This document shows, in pieces, positions 28,701-40,686 of a DNA stretch of 64,000 nucleotides. Location: assembly GCA_020633125.1 (NCBI GenBank), contig JACKEH010000016.1, positions 1 through 64,000 of the forward strand, in the 5' to 3' direction. Under the pieces are notes generated by a model. The model saw only the letters and a program-made list of their open reading frames with translations, ran no database searches and was not told where the DNA came from. The stretch is from Sandaracinus sp. Its GTDB lineage: Bacteria > Myxococcota_A > Polyangia > Polyangiales > Houyiibacteriaceae. The translations under genes and the position numbers were made by a program. The first letter of the stretch is position 1; the number at the start of each line of letters is the position of its first letter.

Positions 28701-29176
28701 GCGCGAAGCATCTCCGGCCGCGAATACGCGTAGCCTTCGAGGAGACGCGCGAGGCGAAGCGCGAGCTCGGTGCGCCGGCGGTCGCGCGCGATGCCCGGCT
28801 CTTCGCCGACGTAACGTGCGAGCGATGCCGCTTCGACCTGCGCGAGCCAGGCGTCGTCGAGCAGCGCCCGAAGCACGAAGGCCTCGAGCGAACGACGATC
28901 GAGCACCCGCGCGACGTCGATGCGCTCGCGCTGGAGCCACCGTCCGACGAAACGCTCGAGGCGATGAAACCGAAGGTTGGCGACGATGCCCTGCCGCTCC
29001 GCGAGCGCCAGCGTCAGGTGCCGCTCGAGGTTTCGGCTCGGCACCACCACGTGAAAGGGCTCGAGCGGACCCCGTTGCGCGCGGCGCAGCTCGATGGCCT
29101 CCGCGAGCGCTTCGACGAGCGCCTCGGTGCGTTGGCTGTAGACGAGCCGAACCGTCACGGCCGGACGATGCCACAT
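25733..29176 (-). CDS. recC: RecBCD gamma subunit (RecC), two frameshifts
   Basis: The Chi-recognition subunit of exonuclease V, about 1147 residues. RecC-like signatures: the N-terminus 'LVYSQRTEALVEALAEAI', 'VVVPSRNLERHLTLALAERQGI', 'LELHVVGLSYVARIF'-type 'ELHVVGLSYVARIFQWVF', 'LNPCREFWEDV', 'WGRPGREHVHLLNEL', 'IAVLVHAEDRDTYLPHVAAVF'. Later come 'VVFLLGMGEGRFPTSERRDPLDL' and 'RYVDDGHALIRTFPL'. Frame changes lie near 27560 and 26915. The ATG at 29176 has GAGG about eight bases upstream; a TTG at 29221 is the outermost alternative. Its stop overlaps the recB GTG. A membrane-protein gene ends 63 bases upstream on the same strand. Confidence 0.88.
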
Positions 29177-29239
29177 GGGCGCGACCTCGGCGGGACGAGG
29201 TGCCGCTTCTTCGAGGGTCAACGCGCTTCGGGGTGCCGC

Positions 29240-30004
29240 TCAGCCGCGCGCCGCCAACGTGCGCAAGACCAAGCCGCCGACGAGCACCACGAGCAGGTAG
29301 AGCCCGACCCGTTGGGCACGCCGTGATGTCACCACCCCACGACGACGGCGCGTCGCAGGCCCGACGAAGCCAGCCACGACCACGGTGCCGAGCAAGGCCG
29401 CGAGCACCGCGACGAGGGTTCCGGCGGCCGGCCCCGAGGCCGCGCCGAAGGTCACGCTCGGGTCTTCTCCGACCGCGGGCGCCACCACCGCGATCGCCAA
29501 GGCGCCGACCGTCGCCACGCCGACCAACCACGCGCGGACGCGTGCGCGCCGACTGAGTCCGGGATCTCCGGACACGGCGCTGAGGCTCTTGATGGCGAGC
29601 CCGGGAGGGGCCGGTCGCGGGTCGGCCACCGACGCCGAGGCCGCGAACGCGAGAAACGCGAGCGCGCCCAGCAGGCGCATGGTCGGGGGATGCGCGTCGA
29701 GGTCGGCCAACGTCGGGCTGAGCGCGACGCCCGTCGCCAACGCGCACGGGTAGACCACGAGCAAGAGCAGACGACGCACGATCTCGCGGCGCCATGCGGG
29801 CAAAGCCGCCAACAAGGGCACGAGCACCGCCACCAGCACGGGCCACGCGGTGGGTCGGGGTCGGGCCACGGCGATGGGCACCAAGAGCACCACCGCCCAA
29901 GCGATCAAGCCGCTGGCGATCACCACCCGGGGAGCTGCCCCGACCGCCCGCCATCCGGTGGTCTCGCGGAGCACTGCCACCGGATCTTTTCGCTCCGAGT
30001 TCAA
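29240..30004 (-). CDS. Multi-spanning membrane protein, unknown function
   Basis: A 254-residue protein with about seven hydrophobic helices (for example 'VVIASGLIAWAVVLLVPIAV', 'WPVLVAVLVPLLAALPAW', 'VGVATVGALAIAVVAPAV', 'AAGTLVAVLAALLGTVVVAGFV', 'VGLYLLVVLVGGLVLRTLAA'). The outermost start is a TTG at 30004 just beside the divergent kinase gene, and an internal GTG about seven codons later is equally possible. It lies upstream of recC on the same strand. No family was recognised. Confidence 0.6.
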   Translation of the reverse strand: MNSERKDPVAVLRETTGWRAVGAAPRVVIASGLIAWAVVLLVPIAVARPRPTAWPVLVAVLVPLLAALPAWRREIVRRLLLLVVYPCALATGVALSPTLADLDAHPPTMRLLGALAFLAFAASASVADPRPAPPGLAIKSLSAVSGDPGLSRRARVRAWLVGVATVGALAIAVVAPAVGEDPSVTFGAASGPAAGTLVAVLAALLGTVVVAGFVGPATRRRRGVVTSRRAQRVGLYLLVVLVGGLVLRTLAARG

Positions 30005-30063
30005 CTATTAGCCCTGTAAATTCAGTGTTCTCGGGCCGACCGCAGTCGCGGTAAGCTCACGCC

Positions 30064-33096
<3,033 letters not shown>

Positions 33097-33112
33097 CGGC
33101 GACGCGCAGGAG

Positions 33113-33270
33113 GTTCACGACAGAGCGGCGAGGCGCGCCGTTCACGACGGCGTTCACGACGGCGCCTTCAGGCGAAGCACGACGCGGCAGACGGGCAGTC
33201 ACGACCGTCCAGACGACGTCGACGTTCACGACGCGGGAGCGTTCACGACCGCGGCGTCGTTCACGAGTGA
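33113..33270. repeat. Interspersed TTCACGAC repeats
   Basis: The octamer TTCACGAC occurs five times exactly and twice in degenerate form in the 186-base gap after the kinase gene, at irregular spacing (12-27 bases or more). It is non-coding on both strands as far as can be seen. It separates the kinase gene from a convergent small secreted-protein gene. Confidence 0.6.
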
Positions 33271-33282
33271 ACGCGCGCGCCT

Positions 33283-33510
33283 TCACTCGCCGTCCGCGGC
33301 GTCGGGGGTCGCGTCCGGCAGGCTCGTGCAAACGCCGCTCGTGCACACGAGCTCGGGAAGGCATTCGCCGTCGCGAGTGCAGGGTGCACCGACGTCTTTC
33401 GTTCCCGTCTCGAGCCCACACTCGCTCGGGCCGACGACGAAGGCCAGCGACGCGACCAACGACACGCGCAGAGTCCAGCGCAGGGAACGCCGAAGCCCCG
33501 CGACGCGCAT
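33283..33510 (-). CDS. Small secreted Cys-rich protein
   Basis: A 75-residue protein starting MRVAGLRRSLRWTLRVSLVA, a hydrophobic export signal (about 13-28). The mature part has 'PCTRDGECLPELVCTSGVC', a Dickkopf-like Cys pattern common in secreted myxobacterial proteins, and an acidic tail. The open frame extends to 33738 but overlaps the SPFH gene region, so the ATG at 33510 was chosen. Function is unknown. Confidence 0.55.
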   Translation of the reverse strand: MRVAGLRRSLRWTLRVSLVASLAFVVGPSECGLETGTKDVGAPCTRDGECLPELVCTSGVCTSLPDATPDAADGE

Positions 33511-33581
33511 ACGCCGCGGGGCCCCCGTCGAGAGTCGACCGGACGTCGAGGGACGATGTACGGCGCGTCCCACGAGTCCGC

Positions 33582-34820
33582 TCAGTCGGGCAGGCCGGTG
33601 CCGCAGTTGGAGCAGAAGCGGGAGCCGACGCCGTTCTGGAAGCCGCAGCTCGGACAGAACTTCGGCTTCGGCGAGAGACCTCCACCGCACTCGGCGCAGA
33701 ACTTCCCGTTCGGCACCGACGCGCTGCACGAGGGGCATTGCACCAAGCCCGGTGCACCGCCGGGGGCAGCCACCGGAGGGGGCGCAGGCTGCTGCGGCTG
33801 CTGCGGCTGTTGGAACGCGCCGGCCATCGCCGACGCCATGCCGAAGCCGACGCCCATGCCAGCGCCGGCCATCATGCCGCCACCGTCACCGCCGCCACCC
33901 TTCGCCATGCCTTCGCCGGCGCCCATCATGGCTTTGCCGGCGGCCATCTTGCCGAAGTCGCCGCCCGCCATGCCGGTGTAGCGCTGGTCCTGCGCGTACT
34001 GCTGGTCGAGCTCGAACTGCTTCTGCTGCGCCTCGGCCTGCGCCTTCGAGATGCCGATGGCAGCAATGCGGGCTTCACGCTTCGCGCGACCGATCTCGGC
34101 CTGCGCGGTCTTCAACGTCTCCTCGTCGTCGTCGCTGAGGTTGATGTTGAAGTCGGAGACCTGGAGGATCTTGACGCCGATCTGCTCGAGCTCGGGCGCG
34201 TGCTGCTCGAACATGCGCGCGAGCTGGCTCTGCAGCGGCATGAGCTGAAGCAGCGACTTCTGCTCGTTGATGCAGACCTGACCGATGACGGTCTTGACCG
34301 CGTTCTTGAACGTGTCGCCGATCCAACGGAGGACCTGCTCGTTGCCCTCGGGCGTACGGAGGCCGACGTAGTTCACGATGAAGCGCTGGGGATCCAGGAT
34401 CTGAATCGCGAACTTGCCGTAGATGCGCGGCGTCACCATCTCGCCGAGCAACGGGTCTTCCATGTAACCGAGCTCGCCGCCGAAAGGCAGGTCGTAGATC
34501 GGCTTCATCGTCACGAAGTAGAGGTCCGTGAGGAAGATGTTGCCGCCCGTGACCTGGTCGATGAGGCGACCGAGGAACGGGATGTTCTGCGAGCTGAGCG
34601 TGTGGCGCTGGCCGGCGCCCGCGGTGCGGAGCTGCCCGATGATCGCGCCGTCGCGGAAGAACACCGCAGCTTCGTCGGCGTCGACGGTCAGCTGCGCGTA
34701 GTTCGGGATGGTGTTCTCGGGATGCTTGTAGACGATGAGGTGCTTCTTGTCGTCGGGACGGTGGATCAGCATCTCTTGGACGCCGTCCTTCACGAAGCCG
34801 AAGACTCTGCCGAGAACCAT
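33582..34820 (-). CDS. SPFH/Band7 protein with C-terminal double zinc ribbon (YdjI-like)
   Basis: A 412-residue protein. The first 250 residues match the virion-core/SPFH_like family ('HLIVYKHPENTIPNYAQLTVDADEAAVFF', 'YGKFAIQILDPQRFIVNYVG', 'ALMPLQSQLARMFEQHAPELEQIGVKILQVSDFNINLSDDD'). A Gln-rich coiled-coil (about 260-300), a Gly/Met-rich segment and a Gln/Pro-rich linker follow. The C-terminus has two zinc ribbons: 'CPSCSASVPNGKFCAECGGGL' and 'CPSCGFQNGVGSRFCSNCGTGL'. Bacillus YdjI-like relatives localise membrane microdomain proteins. Here the ATG at 34820 was chosen (MVLGRVFGFVKDG). No transmembrane helix is evident, so membrane association would be peripheral. Confidence 0.85.
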   Translation of the reverse strand: MVLGRVFGFVKDGVQEMLIHRPDDKKHLIVYKHPENTIPNYAQLTVDADEAAVFFRDGAIIGQLRTAGAGQRHTLSSQNIPFLGRLIDQVTGGNIFLTDLYFVTMKPIYDLPFGGELGYMEDPLLGEMVTPRIYGKFAIQILDPQRFIVNYVGLRTPEGNEQVLRWIGDTFKNAVKTVIGQVCINEQKSLLQLMPLQSQLARMFEQHAPELEQIGVKILQVSDFNINLSDDDEETLKTAQAEIGRAKREARIAAIGISKAQAEAQQKQFELDQQYAQDQRYTGMAGGDFGKMAAGKAMMGAGEGMAKGGGGDGGGMMAGAGMGVGFGMASAMAGAFQQPQQPQQPAPPPVAAPGGAPGLVQCPSCSASVPNGKFCAECGGGLSPKPKFCPSCGFQNGVGSRFCSNCGTGLPD

Positions 34821-35108
34821 CGCGATCGCTCCATGCGCGAGACGGCCGCCCGGCACCCTCCGAGCGCAACCTCCCGCAACGAGCGGCCATGATAGGCAGG
34901 GTGAGGCCCTCTGACTAGTACAGCGGGCCGCACATGCGATGCACGTGGGGTCACGGCCTCGAAATCGAGGAAAACCACGCCACGTTCGCGGCACCGACCG
35001 CGCCGCCACGCTCCGAAACGACGCCCCGTCGACACGCTCACGCCGGATCGCGCGCCGAAAGTCGCCGCGACACGGAACCTGGCCGACCGGACGCGGTCCG
35101 GGCACGCT

Positions 35109-37438
35109 GTGCGCGACGTGCGAATCCTTCTCGTGCTCGGGGCGCTCGCCCTGACCCACGCCGTGTCGGCGCAGCCGGAGTCGGCGCTCCCGCGCGATCG
35201 TGCGGTTCAGGAGGCGCTTCGAACGCTCGACGCGGAAGGCACGGAAGACGACCCGCTCGGCAGCGGCGACGTCGCGACGCTCCGCGACGTCCAGGTTCGA
35301 ACCCCACGTGACGCCGCGCCGGAGATCTTGCGGGTGCCCGCCGAGGTCGGCGACGAGCTCGTCGCGATTCCTGGCGTCCGAGAGACGGCGCGGCGCGTCG
35401 ACGTGCGCTTCGTCGAGGGGCTCGTGACGGTGCGCGAAGAGATCACGCTCACCTCGCGGGCGACGCACGTCGCCGAAGCGCGCTTGCGATTGCCTCGTCC
35501 CGACGGCGCGTGGTTGGTCGCGCTCGAGCTCTGCGAGGGTGAGCGCTGCGTGGCCGCGCGACCGGATGGGAAGCACTGGCTACGACGTGGCGTTGGTGCA
35601 CGCCGCGTTCGGGGCGGAGGAGACTGCCGGGCTGCCCGCGGCCCGTCGTCACGAACGCGGGTCTTCCACGAGCGCGAACGCCACGCGCGCGACGAGCGCG
35701 ACGTCCACGAGCGCGACGTCCACGAGCGCGACGTCCACGAGCGCGACGTCCACGAGCGCGGCGTCCACGCGCGCGACGTCCACGAGCGCGTCCGCGCGGC
35801 GAGCCCGTTGCGGGTCCGAGTGTCTTCCTCGCGGGCGATGCGCACGTCGACGCCCGAGGCCCGGCGTTCTCCGTGCACGTCGCGCCGATTCGTCCGGGCG
35901 CCTCGCCGACGCTGCGGGTTCGATGGGCGGCCCCGCTCGTCACGCGATCGGGTGTCGCGCAGCTGCGAATCCCCGCGCGTGGCAACGACCTGCGCGCCGT
36001 CGTCGCACGCGTCTCGTTCGACGCCGGCGAGCTGCTCGGCCCCACCTTGCAGGGCGGCAGCAACGCGAGCGCGGTCGAGGTCGAACCTTGGTCGACGATC
36101 GAGCTCGCCGCGCGCTTGCCGAGCCACGCCGTACGCACCCACGCCCACCTCTTTCCCTGCGGCGCCCGACGTTGTGTGCATGCCGCGCTCGAGACCGGTC
36201 CTCGCACCGGCCCATCCGAGCACGTGGCGTTGCTCGTCGACGTTTCGCCCTCGACCTTCGGGCCCGCGCGCGGACGCATCGCGCCGGTGCTGACGGCGCT
36301 TCTCGCCGCGCTTCCACCCCGGTCCGACGTTCGCGCGTTCGCTTTCGCGGCGCAGGCGGAGGCGTTGCTCGACACCCCGACCCCGCCGACCGAGGTGCCT
36401 TTCGCGGCGCTCGCATCGTCCACGCAGCGGAGCCTCGGGGGCGCGACGCGCCTCGACGTCGCGTTGAACGCGCTCGGCGATCTCCGCGACACCCACGTGA
36501 TCGTGCTCGGCGATGGCGGCCTGACCGAGGGCCCGCACCTCCGCGATGCGCTCGCCGCGGCCGAGCGTCGGGGCGCGAGGCTCAGCGTGGTCTCGCTGAC
36601 GGCACGTGCGCCGCATCCGCTGCTCTCCGAAGCGGTCACGCAACTCGGCGGTCGCGTGGTGTTGCTCGACGACGACGCCTTCGTCGCCCACGGCGACCTC
36701 GACGGGCGCGTGGCGCCGCTCTTCGCTCCCTCGCTCGGCCGTGCGTCCGTCGGCCGCGTCGCGCTCGGGGAGCTCCGGGCCGGCGAGTCGCTTCGCCACG
36801 TCGGTCTCGCCGGTCGGCGTGACGTCGTGCGCCTCGGACGCCTGAGCGTCGCAGCCCGCGCCCCGCGCGATGCCGAGCTCGTCGACGCGCTCGCCGCGCT
36901 CGGTCGGCAACACGTCGGTGGTCCGACGCGCCTGGCGCTGGCCCCCTCGGCGGGCACGACATGCGAAACACTGGTGAGCGCGGGACCGAACGAAACGAGC
37001 CGTACCACGCCGTGGATGCTCGCCGACGTTCGCAGCTGCGCGTTGCCGACCGCGCCTCCGCCGACGCCGGACGATCTCGGACGCGGCATTCCCGCCGAGA
37101 CGGTGCTCTCGATGCTGCGGCGCCGCGTGGTGCCCGTCGCGCGTGGTTGTTTTCGACGCGACCGCGCCGGGCGCGAGAACTACGCGACCCGCGCGGTCTT
37201 CGAGCTGCGTCTCGCCGATCGCGAGGTGACCTCGGCCGACGTGATCGGCGAGATCGACGACGCGCTTCGCGAGTGCCTGCTGACCTCGGTCGACGGCCTC
37301 GACGTGCCGGCCTACGCGGGCACCATCGTGGTGCGTTACCCGCTCTACACGCAGGCCAGCGGTCCGGCGTTGACGATCGAGCTCCACCCCGACGTCGCGC
37401 AGGTCGTCGATCGTGTGCTGCCCGAAGAAGCCCCTTGA
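35109..37438 (+). CDS. Exported VIT/VWA-type protein with AgmX/PglI C-terminal domain, frameshifted
   Basis: A 2330-base gene needing two frame corrections (near 35572 and 35850). The N-terminus 'VRILLVLGALALTHAVSAQPE' is a Sec signal with an AQ cleavage-like site. A VIT-like strand region follows ('VREEITLTSRATHVAEARLRLPRPDG'). The third frame then resembles a von Willebrand A domain, with the MIDAS-like 'VALLVDVSPST' and 'VIVLGDGGLTEGP'. The C-terminal about 100 residues ('MLRRRVVPVARGCFRRDRAG', 'ALRECLLTSVDGLDVPAYAGTIVVRYP') match the AgmX/PglI C-terminal domain of gliding-motility and envelope proteins. A 15-bp tandem repeat lies in the linker at about 35696-35800. It is divergent from the SPFH gene. 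Confidence 0.7.
35690..35800 (+). repeat. 15-bp tandem repeat within the VWA gene
   Basis: CGCGACGTCCACGAG recurs at a 15-base period about six times with small variants. As 15 is a multiple of three it is frame-neutral, encoding a 5-residue repeat. One of the gene's frameshifts lies just downstream, so slippage during sequencing or replication is plausible here. Confidence 0.75.
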
Positions 37439-37444
37439 GAGCAC

Positions 37445-37763
37445 GCCTCACTTGCACAGATGCAATCCGTGCGAGTGGAGGCGTTGCTCGGTGGTGGGAG
37501 GGGGCCCCCATCCGGCTCTGCCGGTTGGGGGGTGGAGCGCGTCGCTCCCTCGAGAAGAAGAAGAGCGGCGATCGGTGCAAGCGATGCCCGCTTCGAGAGC
37601 GCCGACCACTCGCACGGATCGAATCCGTGCGAGTGGTCGTGGCGCTCGGTGGTGGGAGGGGGCCCCCATCCGGCTCTGCCGGTAGTGGGAGGGAGCGCGT
37701 CGCTCCCTCGAGCAGAAGAAGAGCGGCGATCGGTGCAAGCGATGCCCGCTCTGAGCCGCTTGC
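37445..37763. repeat. 158-bp tandem repeat, two copies, with palindromic cores
   Basis: Two copies of a 158-base unit lie between the VWA-type gene and galT. Landmarks shift by exactly 158: ATCCGTGCGAGTGG at 37465/37623, GTGGTGGGAG at 37491/37649, CGGCGATCGG at 37566/37724. Copy 2 begins with a perfect 17-bp palindrome arm pair (37603-37619 and 37623-37639, loop CGA); copy 1 has an imperfect version. Each unit also contains GGGGGCCCCC, CCGG-CTCTG-CCGG and a GGAGCG-CGT-CGCTCC hairpin. A truncated copy occurs at 13485. No transposase is associated. Confidence 0.9.
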
Positions 37764-37794
37764 GGCGAGGGTCGCGCTGCGCGAGGGTCGACGG

Positions 37795-38769
37795 GTGACG
37801 CCGACGTTCCGACGCGACCGACTCACGGGCGAGTGGCGCCTCGTCGCCCCGACCCGCGCAGGCGTGCCGCTCCCGACGAGCCGCCTCGTCGATCCGGGCC
37901 TCCCGTCCGGGCACGGACGCTGCCCCTTCTGCCCCGGCCACGAAGAAGACGCCGGCTCCACGCTGGCGCGTTATCCGGACGACGACGCTTGGGACGTCCG
38001 CGCGGTTCGAAACAAATACCCGGCGGTCGGCAACTACGACGACGCGGCACCGAGCGACGATCCCGACACCCAGGTCGCCGCGGGCGCACACGAGGTGATC
38101 GTCGAAGGACGAGACCACGAAGGCGACCTCGTCGACTTCGACGCCACGCGACTGCGGCGTGTCTTCCTGGCCTACCGTGATCGCGTCGCGCATCACGAAG
38201 AGCGCGGCGCCGCGAGCGTGGTGCTCTTCCGCAACCGCGGCGTGCGCGCAGGGAGCAGCCAGGCCCACCCGCACGCGCAGCTCGTCTCGTGCTCGGTGGT
38301 GCCGAGCGCGATAGAACGCCGCGCCGCGATCGCACGCGCGCACTTCGACACGCACGGTCGGGTGCTGCTCGACGACGAACGACGCGACGCCGTCGCCGCC
38401 GATCGCGTCGTCCTCGAGCACGACTTCGGAACCGCGATGTGCCCACACGCGCCCGCCACGCCCTTCGAGACGTGGGTCGTCCCCCACGCGCACGTGCCCT
38501 TCGCGGAGCTGGACGACACTTCGCTCGAAGCGTTCGCGTGCCTCGTCCAAGGAGCGGCGCGACGCGCGCTCGAGGCCAGCGCGCGAAGCGCTTGGAACCT
38601 GCTCTTCCACCTTCCGCCGCGGGCCACACGCGACGCCGCGGGTGCGTTTTGGTTGGCGTCGATCTACCCACGCAGCGGACCCGGCGCGGGGCTGGAGCTC
38701 GTGACCGCGACCTCGGTGGTGAGCGTCGCCCCGGAGCTCGCGGCCGAACACATGCGCGCGCTCGACTGA
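37795..38769 (+). CDS. galT: Galactose-1-phosphate uridylyltransferase
   Basis: A 324-residue HIT-superfamily nucleotidyltransferase exchanging UMP between UDP-glucose and galactose-1-phosphate (Leloir pathway). Visible: 'FRRDRLTGEWRLVAPTRAG', the Cys pair C43-x2-C46 in 'CPFCPGHEE' (zinc), 'VRNKYPAVG', and the active-site 'HPHAQ' (158-162) with the uridylylated His inside. A second histidine site may be in 'FETWVVPHAHVPF'. Length is close to normal (about 340). The start is a GTG at 37795; upstream reading frame is the repeat. It is convergent with the kinase gene, six bases apart. The 158-bp repeat lies directly upstream and may contain its promoter. Confidence 0.88.
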   Translation: MTPTFRRDRLTGEWRLVAPTRAGVPLPTSRLVDPGLPSGHGRCPFCPGHEEDAGSTLARYPDDDAWDVRAVRNKYPAVGNYDDAAPSDDPDTQVAAGAHEVIVEGRDHEGDLVDFDATRLRRVFLAYRDRVAHHEERGAASVVLFRNRGVRAGSSQAHPHAQLVSCSVVPSAIERRAAIARAHFDTHGRVLLDDERRDAVAADRVVLEHDFGTAMCPHAPATPFETWVVPHAHVPFAELDDTSLEAFACLVQGAARRALEASARSAWNLLFHLPPRATRDAAGAFWLASIYPRSGPGAGLELVTATSVVSVAPELAAEHMRALD

Positions 38770-38775
38770 CGGCGC

Positions 38776-40602
38776 TCAGGGTGCAGGGTCGGAGCCGCCG
38801 ACGTCGCTCATGACGCCGTCTCGTCCGTCGTAGCGACGCCGCACCGCCTCGGGGACGAGCTGCTGCACGGTCCACGCGTGCGCGACCAAGCGACGCTCGG
38901 CGTGAACGAGCGCGTCTCGTGTCTGACCCGCGGTCAACGCGGGCACCATGACCGCGAGCAGGTTGGTGAGGACGAGCATCCACCACGTCCCCTCCGGTGG
39001 AAGGTCGACCATGCCGGGCCGAATCAGGATGCCTTCGGGTGTCACGACGACCGAAGGCGGCCAGAGTCCGAGGTGATGACCGAAGATGCTGAGGCTCGCG
39101 GCGATGGCCGTGATCACCATCAGCCCGACGCGCTGACGCCGACCCACTTGGGCCGCGTGGTACATCAAGTTCGTCGCCAGCAGGCATGGCGCGACGATGA
39201 AGGGGCCGAAGATCCGCGAGATGCACACGAGCGCGAGCGCGGCGGTCGCAAACGAGAACACCGTCGCCGCGACGCCCTTCAACACGCCACGCGCCTGCAA
39301 GACCGTGAGCAACGACGCGAGCGCGAGCAACCCCGCCACCATCGCGAACAAGGGCCCATGCCTCACGCCGAGCACGAGGCCCCCGAGCGGCACGAAGCTC
39401 AGCCAGAGGAGGTAACGGCTCGCGGTGGCACGAGCGGCGACACGACGTGTGTTCTCGACCCATCGCCCGAACGCGCTGCGTGCGCCGTCCGGTAGCGTGG
39501 TCGGCGGCTCGAGCAAGAGCGACGCGAGCTCCGACGCCGCAGAGTGATTCTCGGGGTCGAGCGCCAACGCGAGGGCCAGCTCGCGCGTCGCCACCGAGCT
39601 CCCTCCCCCGCCGTCAGCCATCGCGGCGTGCGCGCGACGCACGTGGCGATACGAGAGCTTCTGACGACGCTCCAGGTCGCGGTCGCCTTCGAGAAACTCC
39701 TCCACCCGATCGGCGAGCGAGCGCGCGGAGCGAAGGCGCTTGGCCGAGTCGACGTGCGTCGCCTCGACGCAGAGCGCCTCCAGCTCGGGCGAGACTCGAC
39801 GGTCAGGAAAACGGCGCGCGATGCGGGCGTCGACGCCTTCGATGGCCTGCGAGATGCGCTCGCGCGAGCCCTTGCCGGTGTTGATCTTCTCGAGCGTGAG
39901 GATCTCGAAGAGGATGCAGCCGAGCGCGTAGACGTCCGACGCTGGCCCGACCTCGGCGTCGCCGAGCGCCTGTTCCGGAGACATGTAGCCGGGCGTACCG
40001 AGCGCGCTGCCTTCCCGGGTCGCGTCGAGGTCGTCGTCGGGGATGTCGCTCGTGCCGGGATGCGTGCTGCTCGGGGGTCGCTCGACGAGCTTCGCCACGC
40101 CCCAATCGAGCACGTAGACCTCGCCGAACTCGCCGACCATCACGTTGGCCGGCTTGAGATCACGGTGAACCACGCCGCGTGAATGCGCGAAGTCGATCGC
40201 GCGGCACATCTGCACGAAGATGCCGAGCAGACGTGTGCGCCCGAAGCGCGTGGACTCGTCGTTGTCCCGCGCACGCGCGAGCACGTCCTGAAGCGTCACG
40301 CCACGGACGCGGCGCATCGTGAACCACGCCGGCTGGTTCTCGCCTTCGGTCTCACCGAGATCGTAGACGGGCACCAACCCGGGATGCTCGAGACGCGCTT
40401 GAATGCGCGCCTCACGCACGAAGCGACCACGGATCTCGGCGTCCGCAGCTTCGTCTTCTTGCAGGATCTTGAGCGCGACGTCGCGGCCGATGCGCTCGTC
40501 GCGCACCAACGCGACCTCTCCCATGCCGCCGGTACCCAGCGCCTTCACGAACGCGTAGCGCCCGTGGATCGCCGGGATCTCCGAGAGGTCCTTGTCGCCC
40601 AT
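38776..40602 (-). CDS. Membrane Ser/Thr protein kinase (PknB-like) with multi-TM C-terminus
   Basis: A 608-residue protein. The kinase domain (about 14-310) has G-loop 'GTGGMGEVALV', K45, 'HRDLKPANV' (D148), a DWG motif (166-168) in place of DFG, and 'GTPGYMSPEQALG'. All residues for catalysis except the Phe of DFG are standard; DWG is common in some bacterial kinases. Residues about 310-360 are a regulatory, helix-rich region. Five or six transmembrane helices follow between about 385 and 560 ('YLLWLSFVPLGGLVLGV', 'LFAMVAGLLALASLLTVL', 'WWMLVLTNLLAVMVPALTAG'). The ATG at 40602 is strong. Convergent with galT, it is probably expressed alone. Confidence 0.88.
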   Translation of the reverse strand: MGDKDLSEIPAIHGRYAFVKALGTGGMGEVALVRDERIGRDVALKILQEDEAADAEIRGRFVREARIQARLEHPGLVPVYDLGETEGENQPAWFTMRRVRGVTLQDVLARARDNDESTRFGRTRLLGIFVQMCRAIDFAHSRGVVHRDLKPANVMVGEFGEVYVLDWGVAKLVERPPSSTHPGTSDIPDDDLDATREGSALGTPGYMSPEQALGDAEVGPASDVYALGCILFEILTLEKINTGKGSRERISQAIEGVDARIARRFPDRRVSPELEALCVEATHVDSAKRLRSARSLADRVEEFLEGDRDLERRQKLSYRHVRRAHAAMADGGGGSSVATRELALALALDPENHSAASELASLLLEPPTTLPDGARSAFGRWVENTRRVAARATASRYLLWLSFVPLGGLVLGVRHGPLFAMVAGLLALASLLTVLQARGVLKGVAATVFSFATAALALVCISRIFGPFIVAPCLLATNLMYHAAQVGRRQRVGLMVITAIAASLSIFGHHLGLWPPSVVVTPEGILIRPGMVDLPPEGTWWMLVLTNLLAVMVPALTAGQTRDALVHAERRLVAHAWTVQQLVPEAVRRRYDGRDGVMSDVGGSDPAP

Positions 40603-40686
40603 ACGTCCGCGGTAGGATAACCGACCCTCCGCCTCTTCGGGACAGAACGCCGAAAACCCCGAAAAACAGAGGTTTTCGTGCGCACC

